Source: Desulfobacteraceae bacterium (GTDB taxonomy: Bacteria; Desulfobacterota; DSM-4660; Desulfatiglandales; Desulfatiglandaceae). Taken from it: a DNA stretch of 7,009 bases. The notes beneath the pieces are model-generated. The model saw only the letters and a list, made by a program, of their open reading frames with translations, ran no database searches and was not told where the DNA came from. A program made the translations under genes and the position numbers. The stretch is taken from assembly GCA_011048855.1 (NCBI GenBank), contig DSCZ01000476.1, forward strand, positions 1 to 7,009, written 5' to 3'. Below are positions 1 to 5,592 of the stretch, in pieces; the first letter of the stretch is position 1, and every line of letters begins with the position of its first letter.

Positions 1-779
1 ATCTTTCTTAGATTAATGAATCGCCTTTTATACAGGATTGAAAAATCACCCGAGGTGATATTTCCCTCCAGGCAATGGTAAACATCCGGATCTTGTTTTA
101 TAAGATCAATTGTATGAAAACCCTTGCCAAGCGCGTTGATCAATATGTTTCCTAATCCGAAAATATCCACTCCGTACGGATTTTCTGTAGCTTCATAATC
201 ATAATCAAAATCGATCCATATATATTGGCCGCTGTCACGGTGTACTATTATATGATCATTTCTAATATCACCATGTTTGAAGCCGTTTAAGTGAAGAAAC
301 CGTATCGCTTCAACAACCTTGACAAGCCTCTTGAGTACTCCGGGGAATACCGAATAATAATATTCTATGTGGGGCATCGAAAGCCCGGCAATATACATGA
401 AAAAATTTTCTCCGGGGACGATGTCGAGGACTCGGAGTATATTTCCTTTTTCGTCTTTGTGGGATTCACCGTGCATGAAAGATGGGTGGTCTTCCACCAA
501 CTTAAGGATTTTTGCTTCTTTTTCCGGATTTCTGAAGCACCGTATCTTTGCTCCTCCGATGTAAGTGTCGAATGACTCGAGTAAAGACAATTTTATTATT
601 TTTTTTTCGCCCGTTTGTAAATCTTCCACCCGTTTGACCCAGAATTTGGGGTCTTCCATTCCAAATCTGCGTTCTCTTTCATGTCCCCTGACCAGGTAGA
701 GTTTATCATCTATCTGAATGACATCATCACGATCGATTTCGAATATTTCACTGGTATCGGTGATTATTTTGGTGCTCAA
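1..779 (-). CDS. Protein-kinase-fold protein (atypical Ser/Thr-kinase-like), 3' end beyond window
   Basis: The frame is open from a TTG at 779-777 to the window edge, giving 259 visible residues and no stop codon. TTG is chosen because GAAGGA (788-793) lies 8 bases upstream and no earlier ATG exists in frame. Kinase landmarks appear in order. K63 in IIKLS is a candidate beta-3 ATP lysine. E88 in PEKEAKIL is a candidate helix-C glutamate. A hinge-like stretch DIVPGENFF starts at 119. The catalytic loop is HGDIRNDH at 169-176 with catalytic D171. The metal site is IDFD at 189-192, and the helix-F Asp is D205 in GVDIFGLG. His replaces the usual Asn at 176, and DFD replaces DFG. No signal peptide or membrane helix is visible. 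The gene starts two bases after the GAF gene, so the two are probably cotranslated and may form a sensing/phosphorylation pair (inference). Base composition is AT-richer than its neighbours: a hand count of four 60-base samples gives about 38% G+C. The substrate is unknown, and a small-molecule phosphotransferase role is not excluded. Confidence 0.8.
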   Translation of the reverse strand, partial: MSTKIITDTSEIFEIDRDDVIQIDDKLYLVRGHERERRFGMEDPKFWVKRVEDLQTGEKKIIKLSLLESFDTYIGGAKIRCFRNPEKEAKILKLVEDHPSFMHGESHKDEKGNILRVLDIVPGENFFMYIAGLSMPHIEYYYSVFPGVLKRLVKVVEAIRFLHLNGFKHGDIRNDHIIVHRDSGQYIWIDFDYDYEATENPYGVDIFGLGNILINALGKGFHTIDLIKQDPDVYHCLEGNITSGDFSILYKRRFINLRK

Positions 780-781
780 AT

Positions 782-1348
782 TCAATATCCTTCAAGCATA
801 CGCAGCGGCAGGTTTTCGAGAGCCATTTTTATCGTGTCGAGGAAGTTTTTGAGCCCGTTGAGTTCGATGACCAGTCCGAGCTGCTCGGCCAGAACCTGCA
901 AGGTTTCGACATCAGCCTCGTGGAATTCCCTGTCCTCGCCGTGGTAAACCCGGAGTATTCCTATAACATTGGAGCGGCTTTTGATGGGAACCGAAAGCAT
1001 GGAAACGATTCCTTCCTTGGCCGCGGCTTTTGGATACTGAACGCGTTCGTCATGCTGGATATCTTTGAAGTAAACCGGTTCACCGGTACATACCGCGCAG
1101 TAGGGGTCTTCGACCAGCACCGGTCCCTTGCGGATATAGTCCTCACTTATACCGTACGATCTCACATGAAACAGCTGCTTTTCCCGTTCATCAAGCAGCA
1201 TGATGCTGCACCCCCTGGCCTGGAAGGTTTTTGTCGTTCCTTCGACCAGGTGACTCATGAGAAGGTCAAGGTCTTCATAGGTGCATATGGCATGACTAAT
1301 GGCCCTGAACTCCTTCAGATAAAAACGCCTGGCAAGTTTGTCTTCCAT
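782..1348 (-). CDS. Stand-alone GAF-domain sensor protein
   Basis: This 188-residue cytoplasmic protein consists almost entirely of one GAF domain (about residues 24-163). It carries the typical core SIMLLDE (48-54) and GIVSMLSVPI followed by VIGILRVY (113-135), then an amphipathic C-terminal tail. GAF domains bind small molecules, tetrapyrroles or metal centres, and control an attached or partner output domain. No output domain is present here, which suggests that it works in trans. The kinase-like gene 2 bases downstream is the obvious partner (inference). A CAVC motif (C84, C87), plus C22 and C48, could form a redox, metal or haem site, but this is not shown by sequence alone. The start is well supported by GGAGGAG (1358-1364), 9 bases before the ATG. 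The ligand is unknown. The family call is strong and the function is open. Confidence 0.9.
   Translation of the reverse strand: MEDKLARRFYLKEFRAISHAICTYEDLDLLMSHLVEGTTKTFQARGCSIMLLDEREKQLFHVRSYGISEDYIRKGPVLVEDPYCAVCTGEPVYFKDIQHDERVQYPKAAAKEGIVSMLSVPIKSRSNVIGILRVYHGEDREFHEADVETLQVLAEQLGLVIELNGLKNFLDTIKMALENLPLRMLEGY
788..793 (-). promoter_or_regulatory. Ribosome binding site deciding a TTG start
   Basis: The minus strand reads GAAGGA inside the last codons of the GAF gene, 8 bases before the TTG at 779-777. An alternative TTG at 785-783 overlaps the GAF stop but is only 2 bases from this site, so 779 is preferred. The arrangement predicts translational coupling with the GAF gene. Confidence 0.6.
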
Positions 1349-1357
1349 TTTCAGGTT

Positions 1358-1364
1358 CTCCTCC
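1358..1364 (-). promoter_or_regulatory. Strong Shine-Dalgarno of the GAF gene
   Basis: The minus strand reads GGAGGAG, 9 bases upstream of the ATG at 1348-1346. It is the best ribosome binding site in the window and fixes this start. Confidence 0.75.
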
Positions 1365-1403
1365 GTGAAATTTATTCAAATTTCTGAAAGAAGCGCGTCT
1401 CAA

Positions 1404-1445
1404 ACGATATTTAAAAGTATAACATGTATCAAATAAATTATACAA
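1404..1445 (-). promoter_or_regulatory. Possible sigma-70-type promoter region for the GAF-kinase pair
   Basis: The 105-base gap between the cysteine desulfurase-like gene and the GAF gene is markedly AT-rich. Two minus-strand hexamer pairs fit. One is TTGTAT (1440-1445), an 18-base spacer, then TATACT (1416-1421). The other is TTGATA (1427-1432), a 17-base spacer, then TATCGT (1404-1409). A perfect TATAAT also sits at 1437-1442 but has no good -35 partner. Either pair would place transcription starts 30-70 bases before the GAF start. The match is by eye only, and AT-rich DNA gives such hits by chance. Confidence 0.4.
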
Positions 1446-1453
1446 GGTTCCCC

Positions 1454-2674
1454 TTATTTTTCCCCGGCGATGCTTTTAAGGGCCTCGGCGGCACGTTCAA
1501 TGTCTTCGGGAGTATTGAAGTATCCGATACTGAGCCTCAAGGTCCCCTCGGGGAATGTGCCGAGGCTTTGATGGGCGAGCGGAGCACAATGAAGGCCGGT
1601 GCGCACCAGGATATCGTAGCTGGTGTTCAGCAAGTCAGCAGCTTCGTGAAGTCCAGGGCCCTCTTCGAGCCAGGCAAGGTTGATCGAACCGCAGCCGCGA
1701 AGCACGTCGTCGGTTTCCATCGGTATCACCGGGTCGAAGGTGACCGATAAAGTGGCAGTCTGCATCTCCGGTTTCAGCGGACCGTATAACGTCAGCCCCT
1801 GGACATCATGCAGTTCATCAAGCAGCATTTTTGTCAAGACCTGTTCATGCTCACGGATTTTTTCGACCCCGATGGATAGAATGAAGTCCACAGCTGCTCC
1901 CAGGCCTGCGATTCCGACGTTGTTCCGCGTGCCGCTTTCAAGTGCATCGGGCAGAAATTCCGGCTGCCTCAGATTTTCGGACTCGCTTCCTGTGCCGCCA
2001 CGATTGAAAGGTTCGAGTTTCCTGCCTTCGCTGAGGTACAGCCCACCGATCCCCTGGGGACCCATCAATGACTTGTGCCCTGTAAAGGCGAGGAAATCAA
2101 TGCCTTCGGCTTGAACGTCAATGGGGATTATACCCGCCGTCTGGGCTGCATCGACGAGAAGCGGAATTTCACCCGCCGCCATTTTTACTGCCTTGATATT
2201 CTGCAGGGTGCCGCAGACATTGGATGCATGGTTGACGACGATCAACGCGGTGTTCGTACGCAGGAGCCGTGGGATTTCGTCTATGTCAAGAAAACCGTGC
2301 CGATCGCATCGTGCGATGGAGAGGGATATGTATTGTATTTCTTCCAGATATTTAAGGGGCCTTATCACGGAATTGTGTTCGATGCCGGTCGTTATAACAT
2401 GGTCACCACGTTTGAGAAGGCCGTTGAAAACCAAGTTGAGGGATTCCGTTACATTGGGCGTGAATATTATCCTGAGAGGATCAGGGATGTTGAATAATAG
2501 AGCCAGGCTTTCCCGGGCACTTTGCACAATCCTTTCAGCTTCGATGGACAGACGGTGTCCGGAGCGGCCGGGATTGGCGCCCACTTCGGTCATGAAATGA
2601 ACCATGGCTTCCACCACCTGTGGAGGCTTCGGAAATGAGGTGGCTGCATTGTCTAGATATATCGTTTTTTTCAT
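1454..2674 (-). CDS. Class V aminotransferase, cysteine desulfurase family (EF2568-like)
   Basis: This 406-residue fold-type-I PLP enzyme is expected to remove sulfur (or selenium) from L-cysteine, leaving alanine and an enzyme persulfide. It opens with the family signature LDNAATSFPKPP (7-18) and GANPGRSGHRLS (32-43). H100 in GIEHNS is the cofactor-stacking histidine. D175 and Q178 in DAAQ contact PLP. K201 in FTGHKS is the Schiff-base lysine, and C363 in RTGLHCAPLAH is the sulfur-accepting cysteine, so all catalytic residues are intact. The start is taken at the ATG before KKTIYLDNAAT. An in-frame ATG 48 bases upstream (2722) would add residues encoded by the repeat region and has no Shine-Dalgarno. 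The site at the chosen start is itself weak (CCAGG abutting ATG). Length exceeds the usual size of about 380 because of an insertion near residues 315-340. No iscU, sufE or selD neighbour is visible, so the sulfur acceptor is unknown. Confidence 0.9.
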   Translation of the reverse strand: MKKTIYLDNAATSFPKPPQVVEAMVHFMTEVGANPGRSGHRLSIEAERIVQSARESLALLFNIPDPLRIIFTPNVTESLNLVFNGLLKRGDHVITTGIEHNSVIRPLKYLEEIQYISLSIARCDRHGFLDIDEIPRLLRTNTALIVVNHASNVCGTLQNIKAVKMAAGEIPLLVDAAQTAGIIPIDVQAEGIDFLAFTGHKSLMGPQGIGGLYLSEGRKLEPFNRGGTGSESENLRQPEFLPDALESGTRNNVGIAGLGAAVDFILSIGVEKIREHEQVLTKMLLDELHDVQGLTLYGPLKPEMQTATLSVTFDPVIPMETDDVLRGCGSINLAWLEEGPGLHEAADLLNTSYDILVRTGLHCAPLAHQSLGTFPEGTLRLSIGYFNTPEDIERAAEALKSIAGEK

Positions 2675-2693
2675 CCTGGTGCCCGGGTAAGTC

Positions 2694-2708
2694 GCGGTTA
2701 AAAACCGC
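2694..2708. repeat. Perfect inverted repeat in the REP-like unit
   Basis: GCGGTT and AACCGC form a perfect 6-bp stem with an AAA loop on the plus strand. On the minus strand it lies in the short leader of the cysteine desulfurase-like gene, 19 bases before the ATG. It lacks a following T-run, so it does not look like an intrinsic terminator. It may act as a transcript stabiliser or simply be a repeat remnant. Confidence 0.6.
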
Positions 2709-2778
2709 TCCCACACTGCCATGCCGCAATTTGGTTTTTGTTTGGGATTTTGAATTTCGAGCTTCGGATTTACGAATT

Positions 2779-2801
2779 GTAGGTCGGGATTCTTTCCCTA
2801 C
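2779..2801. repeat. Imperfect inverted repeat downstream of the MalY-like gene
   Basis: Five outer pairs (GTAGG with CCTAC) flank a two-base mismatch and a weaker inner stem. It begins 15 bases after the stop of the aminotransferase gene on the minus strand. No U-tract follows, so it is unlikely to be a classic terminator, although it may define the transcript 3' end. Confidence 0.45.
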
Positions 2802-2815
2802 ATTGTTGCTCATGC

Positions 2816-3982
2816 TCATTCCGGCGTCAAAGGCAGCGCCAGCCTTGCTTGAATTCGATCCATCGCCTCCTCGAGCACTGGTTTTGCAGTGGCAAAGTTG
2901 ATTCTTATCCGATTTTTTCCTGCGGGCCCATAGGCCGCTCCGCCATATACCGCCACCCCTGCTTCTTCGACCAGGATCTGCGCCAGCCTGTCTCCAGACA
3001 CTCCGAATCGGCCTACATCGGGGAAAACGAAAGGCGTCGCCCGGGGAAGCGGGCACTTGATACCTTCGATGGAATTGAGCCTCTGGACCGTGTATTCACG
3101 CATCTTTTTCAGGTGCGCCATGAAATCTGAAAGCCAGGAGCCTCCATGAAGAAGTGCCGCCTTGGCAGCGGCCTGGGCCAGGGTGTCGGCGTGAACGATC
3201 ATCCCGTGTAGAAGCTTTTTGATAGCCGCCATGTGTTTCCCGCGGCAAGTTATGTAGGCGATCCTGAAACCGGGGATGCCGTAAGCCTTACTGAATCCAA
3301 AAGCGGTGATCGTGCGTTCGAAAAGGTCTGATTCGAGGGACGCTATTGAAATGTGTTCCCCCTCAAAAATCATGTCTTCATAGAGCTCGTCTGAAAAAAT
3401 AAGCAGGTCATGATCCTGGGCGATCCTGGCGATGCCCTCCAGTTCCCGTCGCGTCAGAACCAATCCGCATGGGTTGTTCGGGTTGGAGAGCATGATGATC
3501 CTGGTCTTCGGCGTAATTCTGCGTTGTAAATCCTCCAGATCGAGCGTGTTTCCGCTGTTTAGATCAACAGAGCAATGAACAGATGTGCCTCCGGCGTTTT
3601 CAATATTTTCGAGGAACGGGGGGTAAACCGGGGAAGGGCATATTACCGCTTCACAACCTGGTTCGAGTGCATAATAACAGGCAAGGAAAATGGCGAACAT
3701 GGTACCCGGAATCATGTGAACATCTTCCGGTTTCGCTGGAATTTTGTTCGCCCGGTTCAATTTTTCGCAGACAGCCTCCAGGACATCAGGATCCCCGGCA
3801 TAGGCGCTGTATGGGGTTCTGTCTTCATTCACGGCCTCAATCACCGCGTTTTTGATCGCGTCGGGGGCAGGAAAGTCCATATCAGCGACCGTCAGACTTA
3901 TGATGTCATCATTCCATTTTCCCCATTTAAGAGTGGCTCGTGTTTTGAGAAACTGCCGATCCACATTGTTGAAATAACCCAT
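2816..3982 (-). CDS. PLP-dependent aminotransferase, MalY/PatB-like
   Basis: This is a complete fold-type-I aminotransferase of 388 residues, the usual length for the class I/II family. VADMDFPAP (32-40) and SPVYPPFLE (117-125) are typical of the MalY/PatB branch, which includes cystathionine beta-lyases and aminotransferases. SNPNNPCG (166-173) gives the PLP-contacting N170. D198 and Y201 in SDELY hold the ring nitrogen and O3'. K232 in FGFSKAYGIPGFR is the Schiff-base lysine, and R240 contacts the phosphate. R360 in RIRINFA is the expected substrate-carboxylate arginine. SDELY is more aspartate-aminotransferase-like than MalY-like, so transamination is as likely as C-S lysis. The gene starts directly after the hisHF stop (TAAATG), with AGGAG 7 bases upstream, which predicts tight coupling. 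A role as a histidinol-phosphate aminotransferase substitute is conceivable from position but not supported by sequence. No signal peptide is seen. Confidence 0.88.
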   Translation of the reverse strand: MGYFNNVDRQFLKTRATLKWGKWNDDIISLTVADMDFPAPDAIKNAVIEAVNEDRTPYSAYAGDPDVLEAVCEKLNRANKIPAKPEDVHMIPGTMFAIFLACYYALEPGCEAVICPSPVYPPFLENIENAGGTSVHCSVDLNSGNTLDLEDLQRRITPKTRIIMLSNPNNPCGLVLTRRELEGIARIAQDHDLLIFSDELYEDMIFEGEHISIASLESDLFERTITAFGFSKAYGIPGFRIAYITCRGKHMAAIKKLLHGMIVHADTLAQAAAKAALLHGGSWLSDFMAHLKKMREYTVQRLNSIEGIKCPLPRATPFVFPDVGRFGVSGDRLAQILVEEAGVAVYGGAAYGPAGKNRIRINFATAKPVLEEAMDRIQARLALPLTPE

Positions 3983-5557
3983 TTATATACTCCTGACTTC
4001 GACTTTTCCTGATAGATGTTTCTTGACTTCCTTTATAGACAGCTCACCGCGGTGAAAAACACCGGCCGCCAGAGCGGCGGATGCCCTCGTTTCCGTGAAT
4101 ACATCGAAAAAATCCTGTGCAGCGCCCGCACCGCTGGACGCAATGACGGGTACTCCTACATTGTCGGTCACCGCATTTATCAATTCCAGGTCGAAACCTT
4201 CGTTTGTGCCGTCCCGGTCGATGCAGTTAAGAAGAATTTCGCCGGCGCCGAGTTTTTCACTCATCCTTGCTACGGTCACGGCGTCCAGGTCTCTTTTCTG
4301 TCTGCCTCCACCGGTGGTACATTGATACCAGCAGTAACGTTCTCCCCGCGGTCCCCTGAAAACCGTTTCAATAACATGGTGGGGGACATCTTCCGGTGAT
4401 GAAACATAAACCCTGCGAGGGTCTATCGAAATGACGACTGCCTGGCTTCCATATATACGGGATATGCCTTCGATGGCTGACCTTCCGGTAGGCCGTCCGG
4501 TTTCAATACATGTTTCCACGATATTGACGGCTTCGCTTCCTATCGATATTTTATCGGCTCCCGAGCGAAAATAGGCTTCCGCCATTTCAAGTGCACTGTA
4601 ATGTATACCGTCAAGGTCCGTATAATCCCTTATGCCCCCTCCAATTGTCAGCGGGACAAAAACGTTTTCTGAAGTACGTTTTAGAACATCCAGCATGGGC
4701 ATGTCTTTGAGCGGCAGGTTCCTGAATCCGGTTATGTTCAAAAAGGTGATTTCATCGGCGCCCTCTTCATAGTAGCGCTTTGCCAGGTCTTCAGGTTTCC
4801 CGAGGTTTCGTATCAGGCCGTTTTCGCGGACATCGTAGCGGTCTCCTTTGGTGACCACCAATCTGCCTCCTTCATCCGTGCGCACGTCCAGGCATGCGAT
4901 GATTCGTTTTGCAAGCGGTCCACTTCGGATGGCCGTCGGAGGCATCACCGGTTCGGCATTAAATTCAAGGAAGTTCTTAAGTATTCCAAGTCCATGGGTC
5001 CCACTCTTTTCAGGGTGAAACTGGACTGCGGCAACCGGACCTCTCTGAACGGCGCTTACGAATTTTCCTCCGTAATCCGTGGTTGAAAGCACCCAGGATT
5101 TGTCAGTCGTCACCGCGTGGTAGGAGTGAACAAAATAAAATTTTTCATCTCCGTGCATTCCCCTGAACAGTATGGAAGGCTGTTGGGCCTTGAAGCCGTT
5201 CCACCCGATGTGCGGAACAGGAAGACCCGTTCCGAAGCGTTTGACGATGCCAGGGATGATCCCGAGACCGGGGACGCCCGGGTCCTCTTCGCTGCCATCG
5301 AAAAGCGCCTGCAATCCCAGGCAGATACCGAGAAAAGGCCGGCCTGCGGTTATATAGGAGATGAGCGGTGAAACATAGCCCTTGCGATTCAGCACGTGCA
5401 TCATGTTTCCGAAAGCGCCCACACCGGGAAAAACCAGTTTTTCGGCGGACGAGATGTCCTCCGGACGCTGTACGGTTTTCACTTTTGCACCCAGGCGCTC
5501 TAAAGCGTTTATGACGCTGCGTACATTGCCCGCACCATAGTCAAGCAGTGTTATCAT
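3983..5557 (-). CDS. hisHF: Bifunctional imidazole glycerol phosphate synthase, HisH-HisF fusion (HIS7-type)
   Basis: One 524-residue polypeptide carries both subunits of the enzyme that converts PRFAR plus glutamine to imidazole glycerol phosphate and AICAR, in histidine synthesis with a link to purines. The HisH glutaminase spans about 1-200. It has DYGAGNVRS, nucleophile C79 in GICLGLQ, and H181/E183 in FHPEKSG completing the triad. A short linker (about 201-215) leads to the HisF barrel (217-524), with catalytic D224 in IIACLDVR and D379 in VISIDPRRVY. The HisF half is about 308 residues, against about 250 for ordinary bacterial HisF. The additions match eukaryotic HIS7: VVTKGDRYDVRE, a long loop around 345-367, and a YCWYQCT segment. 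The start is the family-conserved MI-LLDYG, with only a weak GAAG 7 bases upstream and an in-frame stop just above. It lies 35 bases after the dehydrogenase gene and is coupled to the aminotransferase. Catalytic residues are intact, so an active enzyme is expected. Confidence 0.96.
   Translation of the reverse strand: MITLLDYGAGNVRSVINALERLGAKVKTVQRPEDISSAEKLVFPGVGAFGNMMHVLNRKGYVSPLISYITAGRPFLGICLGLQALFDGSEEDPGVPGLGIIPGIVKRFGTGLPVPHIGWNGFKAQQPSILFRGMHGDEKFYFVHSYHAVTTDKSWVLSTTDYGGKFVSAVQRGPVAAVQFHPEKSGTHGLGILKNFLEFNAEPVMPPTAIRSGPLAKRIIACLDVRTDEGGRLVVTKGDRYDVRENGLIRNLGKPEDLAKRYYEEGADEITFLNITGFRNLPLKDMPMLDVLKRTSENVFVPLTIGGGIRDYTDLDGIHYSALEMAEAYFRSGADKISIGSEAVNIVETCIETGRPTGRSAIEGISRIYGSQAVVISIDPRRVYVSSPEDVPHHVIETVFRGPRGERYCWYQCTTGGGRQKRDLDAVTVARMSEKLGAGEILLNCIDRDGTNEGFDLELINAVTDNVGVPVIASSGAGAAQDFFDVFTETRASAALAAGVFHRGELSIKEVKKHLSGKVEVRSI
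3990..3994 (-). promoter_or_regulatory. Ribosome binding site inside the hisHF 3' end
   Basis: AGGAG on the minus strand overlaps the codons just before the hisHF stop and lies 7 bases from the ATG at 3982. Stop and start are directly adjacent (TAAATG), so ribosomes finishing HisHF can probably reinitiate on the aminotransferase. Confidence 0.7.
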
Positions 5558-5592
5558 ATTCGAACTTCACACTCTCCAGGCAAATCAACAGG

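Larger units (their letters stand above)
2675..2815. repeat. Intergenic mosaic of REP-like dispersed repeats
   Basis: The 141-base gap between two aminotransferase genes looks like three joined modules. Bases 2779-2801 form an imperfect hairpin with GTAGG and CCTAC ends around a GGGA/TCCC-like core. Bases about 2730-2778 are a degenerate run of TTTGGGATTTTGAATTTCG-type units rich in TTCG/GGATTT. Bases about 2678-2716 carry a REP-like unit, on the minus strand GTGTGGGAGCGG...CCGCGAC, with a 6-bp stem. Similar modules are, from memory, dispersed in many copies in Desulfobacterota and other Gram-negative genomes. With one window the copy number cannot be seen. I see no convincing promoter here. 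Confidence 0.55.

Noticed and set aside
920..1387. Plus-strand open frame of 155 codons opposite the GAF gene
   Set aside because: It is the antisense shadow of a clear GAF domain gene and shows no domain of its own. The other plus-strand frames in the window are rejected for the same reason.
1420..1432. Near-palindrome around ACATGT as an operator in the promoter region
   Set aside because: The symmetry is mainly the 6-base core. The flanks match only partly, which is expected by chance in such AT-rich DNA.
2675..2722. In-frame upstream ATG that would extend the cysteine desulfurase by 16 residues
   Set aside because: The extra residues are encoded by the REP-like repeat and its hairpin. 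They do not resemble the family N-terminus, and no Shine-Dalgarno precedes that ATG.
2694..2801. Hairpins as intrinsic transcription terminators after the MalY-like gene
   Set aside because: Neither inverted repeat is followed by a U-tract on the minus-strand transcript. They fit REP-like repeats better.
2535..3056. A 173-residue minus-strand open frame crossing the intergenic repeat
   Set aside because: It overlaps the ends of two well-supported PLP-enzyme genes in another frame and has low-complexity Ser/Arg-rich translation with no recognisable domain.
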